Positions 12,271 through 22,651 of a DNA stretch of 64,000 bases are shown here, in pieces. The position numbers were made by a program, and so were the translations under genes. Each line of letters opens with the position of its first letter. Position 1 is the first letter of the stretch. This DNA comes from Gnetum montanum (Eukaryota; Streptophyta; Gnetopsida; Gnetales; Gnetaceae): the NCBI GenBank assembly GCA_015680685.1, contig MNCI01007874.1, forward strand, positions 169,366 to 233,365. Direction: 5' to 3'. The notes below the pieces were generated by a model. It was not told the DNA's origin and did no database searches. It worked only from the letters and a program-made list of their open reading frames with translations.

Positions 12271-12590
12271 TAGGGGCGTATTGTAGAAGGTCCTACTTTA
12301 TCAAACAAATATATATTAGAAACATATAGAAGAAATTTAAAAGCTTTTAGGATCGATGAATTTAAAGTGAAGAAACATATATAATATGAGATTATGCTTC
12401 TTAAAGTAGAGATGATGTTGTCAAAGATTGTAGAGAATGAATAATATGAAATAATGTGATGTGAAGATATGATGTTTACACTCCTAAACATTTTATAATA
12501 ATATGATGACATCACCTCTAAAGAGAGGGATGATCATAAAAGCTAATATAAACATGCAATATTTGTTACTTGTGAACCTTTAATCTCTTC
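12271..12590. other. AT-rich stretch between the Tat-like element and the NLR pseudogene
   Basis: About 320 bp without a supported gene. It could hold the 5' LTR of the Tat-like element, but I found no matching second copy. Confidence 0.35.
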
Positions 12591-13218
12591 CTACCGTTCA
12601 ATTAGATGATGGCATTCTCGGATGCGAATAGCTTTGAGACTTTTTATCCTCGTGATCTCATCCATCCATTTCCTTTTCAATAGGTTGCATTTATCAAGGC
12701 TCACAAACTCCAAATGTGGAAGATCAACAGCCAACCGAGGAGAAAGCTCTACCAATTTGTGGCACCCCTCCAAGAGCAGCACCTTTAACAAAGGGAAATC
12801 AACATTTTGCGGAAAGCCAACGAAGCTTTTGCAATCTCTGATTCCCAAAATGGCCAACGAGGAAAGCCCACAGAAGCCGTCGAACAATTCCTCCAACCCA
12901 TCGCAGCCATTCACCGACAAGAATTCCAGTGGCCAGGAATTGTTGACGTTGCTGGGCAGTCGCCTTATCTTTGGACAATCTTTTATTATCAATATCGCAT
13001 ATCCGTTGGCAGCGAACAATGCGTAGCACACTGAACTGAGGAAGGCACGATACAAATCCACGTGGCAATCGCAATAACGATTCAGAGTTACAAATTCCCA
13101 ATTGGCTGAGGTGTGGAAACGTAACATTGGAGCTTGGTTCAACCAATACATCCTCTCCCTCTTCGTTGTCGTCCAGGAGTTGCAGAGACAGCACCAAAGA
13201 CGCCAGGTTCTTCGGCAA
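12591..13218 (-). pseudogene. NLR leucine-rich-repeat exon with a frameshift
   Basis: Acceptor TTTGATCAG precedes LPKNLASLVLSLQLLDD. The first part gives repeats such as LSQLGICNSESLLRLPRGF. Near 12985-13005 the reading continues in another frame as ILIIKDCPKIRRLPSN, LEFLSVNGCDGLEELFDGF and LAILGIRDCKSFVGFPQN, and ends HHLIER followed by TAG. The pieces form regular 23-25-residue LRRs, so a single small indel explains the break. Confidence 0.82.
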
Positions 13219-13325
13219 CTGATCAAATGGAAAGGAAAGTCAAGGTAAGAATTCTGGTACTAAAAATCCATATAAATAAAAATTTAATTTCAATTTCAAA
13301 TCAATCAACCACGCACGCACGTTAC

Positions 13326-13652
13326 CTTCACTAGATCCACTGCCGCATCCGGGGAGTAAGCCAGGTGTTTAAGACTGGGTGCTCCATGCACATCAAACGG
13401 CAATACACCGTTTTGGCCATGCCATCGTATTAATTGGGGAAACGACGTGCTTTTGCATTTTCCTTCCACTTGTATGGCTTCCCATATATCATTACTAGCA
13501 GGGCGGGAAAGCGTAGAAAAGTGCCGCAAAGAATGAGACATGGTGTCCAATACAGCTGCAGGCATCTTCACTGGTAATGCCTCATCTTTTTCATCTTCAA
13601 GCGTTTGGAGGACAATGCCTTTTATATCACGCAGCATATCATGATCCTGAAC
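13326..13652 (-). pseudogene. NLR exon between NB-ARC and LRR
   Basis: Acceptor TGTCACAG precedes VQDHDMLRDIKGIVLQTLED; the exon ends AAVDLVK with donor AAG|GTAACG. It reads open for 109 codons and includes SHSLRHFSTLSR, which resembles the linker that follows NB-ARC and leads into the first LRRs. Confidence 0.72.
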
Positions 13653-14120
13653 CTGTGACATACATCAAATCACCTGAACGTTTCAGATTTACTGTACTGG
13701 GGTTTAGATTTGAATTCCTTTACCTTTACGTGACTTCTGCTCTCTTTAAATGATGAGATCTGTTCTTAAAGCCTGAAAACTAATAGTTTATCCAGAATGG
13801 TTTATGTATGTTTGGTTGTTTAAAGTTAGAGAGGTTAAAGTTTAGAGGATGTTGAACTTAAAGATTCCTAAATCTTTGCAGATTACACCTCTAAAAATAG
13901 TCTGGAAAAATTCAAAAATCCACATCCACAGCATCTTCTTCTCGTAAGTTTCCCCAGCTTTTTAGGATAGCTTAAATTAACGGTAATATTGCATGCAAAA
14001 TTCTTCTTATAGGCTAATTTTTCATTTAGTAATTACTTGGACGATGATAAGTCACTAGATTATGTATGTATGGTACACCGTATACGCTTAAAACAATAGG
14101 TGGGTGATCATTATCAGTAC

Positions 14121-15184
14121 CTGGTGCTGGTTATCCTGGAATCCTTGCAACAATTTCCGAAGGTGCTGCAGGTCGGTGACTCTGTGTGCTTCTTGATGAT
14201 TTTTGTTTCTGCCGATCTCTAGTAACACATCATGTATCACCACCTTGTTCAGTGTCTCACAGGACTTAATCTCTATTGAAACATCTTCGTCATCAATCTT
14301 AGGAATTTGATTTTTTATAAGAGCCCTTCTCTCAAGAGCCTCCAGAGTGTCATCACCAAACAGATCTAAGGCTTCGTCCCAGCGACAGGTGGGGAAGAAG
14401 ATACATATGTCAAAGAAGGCTTCTTTGTAGGAATTGGGGAGTCCATCCAAAGCAAAGGAAAAGAAATCCACGTTTTTTAATGCAAAAGACTCGCCACGCG
14501 TGCGAGCATGTTCCTGCCTGATCACCTGCATTGCCCTGCTTTTGTTGGCATGGTTTGCAATGAAATTGCCCACCAATTCAATACACAGCGGTACCCCTCC
14601 ACACATGCTGCTCAGCTCCTGCAAATCCTGGCGTTTTAGTTGTTGGCACGCCGATTCTCCCAACAGTTGCTGTAACAGCTCATCTTCATCTTTTTTATCC
14701 ATAGACGACACAGGGAAGATTTTCACAGAATCAGGTGCATGAACGCTATCAGCCACGTCCTGAGTTCTGGCGGTTAAAAGTAGTCTCAACTTGTTGCAGT
14801 TGTGAAGTCGCTTGGGCAGAAGCATTGAGAGCTGCTGCGCATCCAATGCATTATCCACATAAACAAAACAAGGGGTAGATTAAACAAGCTGTTGCAACGC
14901 ATTCTGACCTTCCGTATCCGAAGGCGGCTCTTCATATTTGTTGCCTGAGATATCATCCATGATTTGCTTTTGGAGTTTTGTAATAATGGGCTTGCTGTGG
15001 ATGGTTTCAAACAGCTTCACCTTCGAAAACCCAAATCCCGGGATATCAACGCTGGAATAAACAGCGTCTCCGAGCACTGTTTTTCCTATTCCACCAAATC
15101 CAAGCACCAGCACTGCGAGAACCTTTCTATCGGTGTGAAACTCTAGCATTTCCACCACAGTTTGCACATGTTTCTCGATCCCAA
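14121..15184 (-). pseudogene. NLR NB-ARC exon with one in-frame stop
   Basis: The acceptor CTATGTGCAG lies at 15185. The frame runs 1,064 bp and contains the Walker A loop GFGGIGKT, the kinase-2 block FVYVDNALD, RNBS-B LRLLLTARTQ, the GLPL-type motif CGGVPLCIELVGNF, RNBS-D FFDICIFFPTCRWDEALDLF and an MHD-like VIHDVL. A TAA at 14880-14882 lies just before the kinase-2 block; a CAA-to-TAA change would explain it. The exon ends QDNQHQ with donor CAG|GTACTG. NB-ARC modules switch between ADP and ATP forms to control immune signalling. Confidence 0.88.
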
Positions 15185-15727
15185 CTGCACATAGTTTTCA
15201 AATTTTGAATTTGGAAAAGTTAAGGTCCTTTCTGTCACCGTTGAATTAATTGGAAACTGAAATTGATATTGGAAACTAGAAATATACGATTACTTGAAAC
15301 ATTTTTAAGAAAATGATTAAGTAGTTCTGAGAAGACTTAAAATAAATTAACTACATTTACAACTGTAATATCATATCTATTTTTAATTACAACTGTAATA
15401 TCATATCTATGTTTAATGTACTTAAATGTAATACGTTGTACTTAAATGTAATACGTTGCAAAAAAATGTGATATTCCTATTTTTACAATTAGCATTTTCA
15501 ATTATTCATAAAAACGTTATTAATTTTTCTTAACCAAAAAAAAATGATGAAAGTATGAATTACCAAACAGCACTGATTCTTAAAAGACTTGCTAATTTAT
15601 CCTCTAGCCAAATAAATTGGGATTAAAGAAATTCCGTTAAAAATGACCTAAACTGTACTCTGTTCAGATATCTCTGGATAACTTCATTACATTCTTTCAA
15701 TTTCATTAAACTTAAAAGCATCATTAC

Positions 15728-15827
15728 GGTATTGTAAAAGAAATGACAATATCTCAAATATGACAACATTACCCGCAGGTATTGTAAAAGAAATGACAAT
15801 ATCTCATATATGGCAACATTACCTACG
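15728..15827. repeat. 50-bp tandem duplication at an NLR splice donor
   Basis: Two consecutive 50-bp units (15728-15777 and 15778-15827) differ at only a few positions. Each carries a minus-strand GTAATGTTG donor-like site; the one at 15822 fits the exon border. Confidence 0.85.
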
Positions 15828-15980
15828 TGTGCAGGGTACATAAGTTGTCTTGGAAATTGAATTTGTTTGTTGGCGTTGTAGGTGTATAAAATCATATGCA
15901 TTACAAGTTGTCTATAGAATTTTTCAACGTCTGCAAGGAGTTCTGCCAGACGTTCCTTATTCACCTTTGCTCCAAGGAAT
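15823..15980 (-). pseudogene. NLR exon joining the N-terminal region to NB-ARC
   Basis: Acceptor TTTTTCAATGCAG precedes codons for FLGAKVNKERLAELLADVEK; the exon ends PAHV with donor GTAG|GTAATG. Joining its last G to the next exon creates VGIEK, the usual entry of an NB-ARC domain, which supports the splice. The donor lies within a 50-bp tandem duplication (15728-15827), so a second GT site exists in the intron. Confidence 0.7.
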
Positions 15981-16177
15981 CTGCATTGAAAAAACCTCAA
16001 GCAAAATCAAATTTCAACATCAAGTAACAGTGTGAGCATAAAATTAGAAAACGAATTTAACATATCTAATTTAAAATCAGATCGCAACTCATCATTGTAG
16101 ATTTGTAAATCAAAGGTACTTTTTTGTCATTTGATAACCGATTATACAACGCTGCAAGAGTGCATGCAAGGACTTAC

Positions 16178-16345
16178 CGATGCCACCATGACTTGGCCCT
16201 TTGCGAGCAACACATAATGGTCCCTTTCACAATCAAACGAATGGATTCTTCCATGAGATCCGTCAGTTTTTCTTTCAATGGCGGTCGTTGCTTCAGTTCC
16301 TTGATATATCTTCCTAACGGAAACCGCCTGCCCGTTACGTGTCGC
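16178..16345 (-). pseudogene. NLR N-terminal exon (partial)
   Basis: One frame gives GRYIKELKQRPPLKEKLTDL followed by MEESIRLIVKG and ends at a consensus donor (CG|GTAAGTC). It looks amphipathic and basic, as expected for the helical N-terminus of a non-TIR NLR. The 5' end is not defined; an upstream purine/pyrimidine run at about 16372-16384 precedes a LINE. A second frame is also open here, so the reading frame is tentative. Confidence 0.5.
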
Positions 16346-16412
16346 CGTTCCGTCTGCCTGTTCCCTTCCTTGAGAGAGAGAGAGTTGCAGCCCTAAAGAA
16401 AAAGAAACTTCT

Positions 16413-18423
16413 CAATATGCACTTCGTCGATGACTCTCAAAACATAGCTGCCAATTTGCACCGCCTCTTCTCAAGGGTGGAGCAATATTGCACACTCTCA
16501 GGTTCCACAATTAATTGGAATAAATCCTCTATTTATAGATTTAATGGCAATTACAGCCATGTGACCAACTATAATTGGAAGCAACTTCAAGATCAAGACA
16601 TCGTTAAGATTCTAGGAATCCCTTTCCGTTTTAGAGGTTCAACATCTATTCTCTGGGAGTAGGTTATTTATCGAATTCAAAAGAAACTCGACAAATGGAA
16701 AACTAAACCCCTCACACTTGCAGGTAAATACCTTGTTTGTAAGTCCATATGTGCATCCACCCATGTGTATTACTCTTCGTGTTGGGCCCCCTCCCAAGCT
16801 GCCTACCAGAAGCTAGAACGGTTATTTCGTGACTTTATGTGGTCCTCCAAGGATTCTCAAAAAGGATTTCATCGTGTCGCTTGGAATATTGTTACTCTCC
16901 CCAAGAATAAGGGTGGCTTAGGTCTTTTGAACTCCTATAGGAAAGGAATTACCGTGGTTGCTAAGTGCTTGGTACAGCATTTAGATGCCTCAAATATTAT
17001 AAGGACCCTTCTCAAATTAAGGCTTCATCAAGCATTTCCTAAAAATAAGCTCTTCTGGAAAGGCATCCATTTCGTCAATTGGATCTTTTCCCCCCTCACT
17101 ATCATTCTTCCCGGATCTCATGTTTTCAAAAGCATCTGGAGGGCCTGGCAAATTCTACACACTCACATTGACTGGACTAACATTAAGATCAACCCTACTA
17201 TCCTCTCTACAGTGTGTCCGTGGTGGTTACCTTTGTCGCCTGCTCCCCTTGCTATCACAAATGCTAAGGTGGCTACCTCGTGGTATCGAAAGGGTGTCAT
17301 TTCCTTGAATTGTCTTAGGCCGGCTAGTCGTTAGATTTTGGGGGTCAAGTTTAACATTTTGTATGGGAAGTTGACTGTAATGAACCATTGCCTTGTTCAA
17401 ATTTACTCTTTTCTCCACGGTCACTGGCAACTTGATGTTACAGTGCAAAGCCTTTGTCATTACCTTCAATGGCTTAATGGGGTTAAACTCTTGCCCTACC
17501 GGCCATCTATCCCCTTTCATCTCATGCATGACCCATCTGAAGTCATTCAACATTGCAATAAGTATTTGCACAAACAAGAGTTAGAAACATTTTGGATCCC
17601 TCTCTTCCAACATATTTGAAAATTTCTGACCCTCCCCAAAATTAAGCAGTTCCTCTGGTGTCTCTTCCACCATGGTCTACCTATTGGAAAATGTTTAGAA
17701 TATCTGGGGATTCCCAATCCCAATTTCCCCCTATGTGGTGGACAAGATGACATTGTCCATGTATTTTGGCATTGTTCCTTTGCTCAACATGTGTGGCAGT
17801 GGGCTTCCAAAGCTTTTCCATCATACAAGCTATCTCAAGAGGATGCCATATTCGGATTTTTGAACATTACTTCTGCTAATCTTACTTTTCTATGGAAAGT
17901 TATTAGGCCTACTATTTTATATTATATTTGGAAGCGAAGATGCAATGTTCTATTTCAAAAGATAGATTATTATAATAAATGTTTACTCACTAGCTTGGAG
18001 AAGTTGCAGATCTTTTGCCTCACCCATTTTCAACTCACATCTCAAGCATCCAAGTTCAATCTGGATAGTCATCAATTGGTTCATCTCTTACAGCTATGGA
18101 AAAGACCTGTGTGTTCCAGTTACACTTAGCATCAGTAATCTCTGCAAGGAAGCTTTTCCTTTTCAGTATGTGGAGTCACCATTGGAACTCTCTCTATCCT
18201 TAATTGAGAGCTTTTTTCCTCATCTAATTCTATGTCATTCTATTTTGTAACAAGCCAGTACGTGTGGACATTTGGTTGTGGCCCAACTTGGGTTTCCTCC
18301 TTTAATACTCGTTTATTTATAAGGTGTTTCCTAAGTTTCATTCACGATGCTCTCAGTTTTCCCTTCCCCTTAACCCTATGACTTATTCAAGTTGTTGTAA
18401 TTGATGCACCTTTAATTTCAATA
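16413..18423 (+). mobile_element. 5'-truncated L1-type LINE
   Basis: The sequence starts inside reverse transcriptase at the catalytic box (HFVDDSQNIAANLHRLFSRV), continues with the LGIPF and W..K.LTLAGKYLV blocks and GGLGLLNSY, and ends with a zf-RVT segment (LCGGQDDIVHVFWHC) and a C-terminal tail stopping near 18127. AATAAA at 18420-18425 marks the 3' end. An 8-bp candidate target duplication, AAACTTCT, lies at 16405-16412 and 18424-18431. Everything before the RT palm is missing, as expected of 5'-truncated LINE insertions. One stop at 16660-16662 and a few others interrupt the frame. It lies next to the NLR 5' exon. Confidence 0.85.
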
Positions 18424-18431
18424 AAACTTCT

Positions 18432-19499
18432 TTTCAGGGTCTGACACCCCCCCATATTTCCTTAAGGCCAACATCTCTAATCTACACCAATTCCTTTAAT
18501 GTCTTCGATGATATTTTTTGGGGTTCACAGATTGTCCCTCCTCTCGACTAGGAATAGGACTTTTAGCATTGGCTAGAATGTGAACTTGCAAAATGCAATT
18601 AGTCCCTTACTTCTCTCTTTTCTTACTTTTTATTTTTTCCATCGATGTTTTTAGGATTTTTCATTGGATTTGCTAGTCTTCATCTACTCGAGTGACCATG
18701 TGTTTGATAATTGTCATAAAGCATTAAAGTCTATGTTTCCTTCAATCCCCCACCCTTTTTGTGGAAGTGATTTGGTCCCTTTATTTGGGGGAGGAATGGA
18801 TTGGAAGATTGCAATTTCAATTGAGGTTGTGTTGTGTTGCTAATGAGGGCCTAAGTTGTTTTGCGTGCCTATGTGAATGATGGATTTTGCAATTTTTGAT
18901 CTTTATCTACTAATAGTAGGGGAATGCAAGGATCCAATGTTTGTGCTTGGTTTTTACAGAACTTTGGATAATGATGAGAGTTTTTTGATGATGATGCTTC
19001 CACTACATTAGATTCCTATCTCTACATCGAATAATGCCTAAAGGCTTGGAATTTGTATATTCTTTTTGTACTTCCTACAAAAAGGTGGAGTGTTTTCTTT
19101 TACCATGGGCTTATTTTTTTTATAATAATTCATGATACTTTGGTTCTTTCTTTCCCCTTCTTTTTTGCTTCTCATGTTCTCAACTATTTAATTTCCCAAC
19201 CATTCAGATGAACGTGATGTTGATGGATCAAAGCTATATATAATTTCTTACCAAAACGGTTTTGATTTTATTTTAGGATTGATTCTAGAACAAGTACTTG
19301 CCTATAAACTCTCCCTTTTTCCCTCCTTTTTGTTTTCTTTCCTTATTTTTTTTCTTTTCACTTCCTTTCTTTTTTGTTATTATGGATAGGATATTTGTTA
19401 GGAAGGAAGGATGTAATGGCAGCAAAGATATTGACCAAATTAAACCTCACCTTTTACATTACTAAATCAAAGCTTTATTAATTTAAAAAGAAATGATAA
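18432..19499. other. Unresolved stretch, no supported gene
   Basis: About 1 kb of T-rich sequence on the plus strand between the LINE and the integrase remnant. It could contain the 3' end or LTR of the Tat-like fragment that follows (minus strand), but I found no second LTR copy or conserved motif. Confidence 0.35.
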
Positions 19500-20760
19500 C
19501 AACAATAATCTTTTAGATCTAGAATTTCTTTAAGAAATCAACGTTGATGGACTCTTTATTTATCTTGCCCTCTAAATCCTACAATTTATAAATTCTCCTA
19601 TCCAATTTTTCGTACACTCTAAAGAAGCCTAACTTTACTTTTAATTCAGTTTAATTTTAAAATGAGGTCTCCTACTTGGAAATCCCTAGGCATTAGTTGT
19701 TTATGGTAGGCTTTTCTAATCTATTTTTGGTACTAGGTGGTGTGCTTAAAGGCTTTTCATCCTATTCGTTGGTGAGTTCCTCTTGAATATATGAAAAGTT
19801 AGCCTAATGATAAGACTCTTGACTTGAAAGCTCTAAGTTATGAGTTTGATTCTTGTAGGCAATGCTAAGTTATAAAGTTCTAATTAAACTATACATCTTG
19901 GGGTATACCTATTATAATTATTTCAAGGTTTCAACATCCTCCTTCTTTTGAATAAGAATGTTGAGGCTTAGGATTTTGATGTCAATGGTAAGGACGACTT
20001 GTACTCCAAAGGCAAATAAAAAGAGGGATGACATCATTTGCTATTTTGGTCAAGGTTATGTGTGCCCAAAGCATGCAAGAGAGCCTATCATGTGAATTGT
20101 ACAAACGATCTTTAACAATCTTCTTTAGCAGCTTAATGATTTGCTTATTTGTAGATTTAGCTTACCCATTTTCTTGAGGGTATTGAGGACTTAAGAATGA
20201 GTGCTCCACACCATACTATTCCAAAAATGTTCTTGTCTCTTAAGATTTAAATTGAAATCCATTGTCGTGAACTAATCTATATGGAAACCAACACTTCAAA
20301 AAACTTTCAATGAGGAAGTTGGTCACTTACTTTTTGGTGATTTTTTGCATGGCCACCATTTCCACCTAGTGAAATATTCAATCACTATTAGGATACATTG
20401 ATGATTGGTTGAAGATGTTTATTAATGGATCCCATTATTTCAAATTCAAACTGTATTTGTGCGATGAAGCTTTGATTCCAATTGTTTGATGATTAAACTA
20501 CATAGTTGGCATTACTTGTAGCCTCTTTGGTACATGAAGTAGTCTGCAACTAAATTTTTCCAAAAGTATCATGACCTAATTAGGTGAATTTGAAAGGACT
20601 TGGCCGCTAAGTGATTCTCACACAAGTCTTTATGAACTTCTTTTAACACTTGGCACATTCTTGGAACTTTAGATATTGTAGCAAGGGACTCTCAAAAAAC
20701 TTTTTACATAACTTGCTTACTAGCATGGTATAAGCTTAAGCTTGTAATATAGAAGTTCTT
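19500..20760 (-). pseudogene. Integrase remnant of a second Tat-like gypsy copy
   Basis: In minus orientation the broken frames give DNGFQFKS, then YPQENG, AKSTNKQIIKLLK and, near the end, KLGFF and YKL with DLEGK. This is the order expected for the second half of a gypsy integrase core and its C-terminal region. The AKSTNK block is nearly the same as one near 7780 in the first Tat-like element. Heavy decay. Confidence 0.65.
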
Positions 20761-21599
20761 TGAATAAACTTTAATAAGCCCTTCAAGAACATACTTAATG
20801 TTAGGAACTTTTTCATGTTGGAATACTAAGTATCATATTTCTCTTCATATTGCTAGGTTGGGGGTAGGATGGCATGAAATCTCCTTCTTCCATGTTACCT
20901 CAAAGGTGTTAGATGAGGATAGTAAGCTTATGTTCTTTTTATAGGGAAAGAAGTTTCCTTGAACAAAAAAAGATGTAAAAGAATAACTTGGGAGTTTAAC
21001 AAAGCAAGAAACTTAGTAGTCAAATCTTGAAATAATGAAAAAAAAAATTCCAAGGAAACTTCAAATATTTCTCTTCTCCTTTAGAAGGAATATATTAGAA
21101 AGAAAAAGAGGATGGTAATAATCATGTTTGCTGATGTTGATATTGCAGCTAATAATATAATAAAGCATATAAGAGAAAATCCTTCCTAAAGGAAATGCAA
21201 TCCCTACACTATGCCACCTGTAGCGAGACTATGGAAAAAATTTTCTCCTTTAAATTTACCTTTTGTAATCATCTAGCATACAAAGCTACTTTTTTGAAAC
21301 TTTAATTATAGCATTTCTATGACATGGAATTAATTATAAATCTCTAATTAGCACAAAATGTTGGTACTTGATAATTTAGTGCACTGGTGGATTTTCATTT
21401 TGTTACTTACCATGGTAACATACTTCAAATAATTGCAATTACTAGTTAGATTTTGCAAACCTAAATCCACCTTATGAACTTTATTTCCTAAACCTTTCAC
21501 ATCCAAAGATGTTTACCATTTTTTTCATTATCTAAATAATACACGACAACTATCTCTATTTCTTCCTTGGTGGTCCCCACTATTGGTGCTAACAACGTG
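20761..21599. other. Decayed sequence before element B
   Basis: No ORF or motif I can assign. It is probably the upstream part of the Tat-like fragment, too mutated to recognise. Confidence 0.35.
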
Positions 21600-22477
21600 T
21601 GATGAGTTATCATGGTTTGGCCATGTCGACATCATCCCGTCGATGGGATCTCATAGGCGTGATCCTATTGATGCAAGGTTTGACCCTTTGATGTGTACTC
21701 GTCGATGAGGCACCCTATTTTTCCTATAAATGTGCACTTCTATTGCATTTATGGCATCAGATTTCATAGTTGTAGTGAAGCTCTTGTAGTTTTCTTATTT
21801 GAAAGTTAGAATATTTTCTAAGTGCCCGTAGTAGAAGTCAAAGTGTACTAATCTTTATTCGAGCACTATTATACGTAAGCACTTCAATGTGTGCAGCAAT
21901 AAAGATGATCGTTTTTATCAAACCTTGTAGCACTTGGACTAGTTTAATTATTTCTTTAAGAATTTAATATTTTAAGAAATTTCCTTTAATGTTTTAAGTG
22001 ATTAAGTAATTAATTAAGCTAGATTAAATAGCAATTAAATAAACACATAAGTACGACCACTTCGAGCATACATGTAATACTTAGTAATCACAGTAACGCT
22101 TAACGTTTGATAACCCAACGGTGTTATACGTGTTCAGGATGTGTACGGCAAGTGGAAATAGATGCTTATGTTAAGATTAGTTAAGTGTTAGCTAGTTGGT
22201 TAGATTAATTTAGCAATTAATTACCTTATTCCTTATTCTTTATTATTAGGCGACTTAGAACATAAAAAGATAAAAATGATAAAAATCATATGCCTCAATT
22301 ATACTTAACCATACCCTTGTACTCACAAGTGTAACTGGGAAGACAACAATTGCAATAGTTGATTCACCTCCTAGACCAGTATACGTAGAAACCTAGAAGT
22401 CCTTGGAATTCGACCGGATCATGTGTGAATCCTAGTGATTTGTATGATAGGGTGTAGGATCTACTCGCGACTCATCA
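21600..22477 (+). repeat. Element B 5' LTR
   Basis: 878 bp with the same 7-bp ends as A, C and E. A TATAAA lies at 21725-21730 and an AATAAA at 21898-21903. The segment at 22045-22150 is alignable with the R/U5 of the other elements (ACGACCACTTCGAGCA), while U3 is different: instead of GATATC units it has GTCGAC and CGTCGATG words. Confidence 0.85.
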
Positions 22478-22478
22478 T

Positions 22479-22496
22479 TAGCATTTTTGCCAAGCA
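22479..22496 (+). other. Degenerate primer-binding site of element B
   Basis: TAGCATTTTTGCCAAGCA occupies the position of the tRNA-Asp site of C and keeps 12 of its 18 bases. Confidence 0.55.
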
Positions 22497-22651
22497 CCTT
22501 TAGTTAGCTTCATGCACTTCTAAGACTTGGTGAAAATCATTCACATTGTTGGATTGACCCTTAGAGTCACAATCATTCTAACATTAACAACACTTGTAAA
22601 AAAGCACACTGTTAATTTTCTTCTAATTTAAAAATTTCTTCTTCTCATAGG

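Larger units (their letters stand above)
12591..16345 (-). pseudogene. NB-ARC-LRR disease-resistance (NLR) pseudogene
   Basis: A host-type intracellular immune receptor gene on the minus strand. Five exons can be proposed with GT-AG borders: about 16345-16178, 15980-15823, 15184-14121, 13652-13326 and 13218-12591. Together they give an N-terminal helical region, a full NB-ARC ATPase and LRRs. Two lesions are visible: an in-frame TAA (14880-14882) and a frameshift near 12985-13005 in the LRR exon. No start codon is found; an L1 LINE lies just beyond the 5'-most exon. The subclass is uncertain: the N-terminus has weak similarity to the RPW8-type helical region but no TIR motif. A functional allele elsewhere is possible, but this copy is probably dead. 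Confidence 0.85.

Noticed and set aside
12622-13334. Several plus-strand ORFs opposite the LRR exon
   Set aside because: Antisense shadows of LRR codons.
14434-14742. Plus-strand ORF inside the NB-ARC exon
   Set aside because: It is antisense to clear NB-ARC motifs and has no recognisable content.
22000-22477. Possible solo LTR at 21600-22477
   Set aside because: A degenerate primer site and a collinear gag-pol follow, so it is the 5' LTR of element B.
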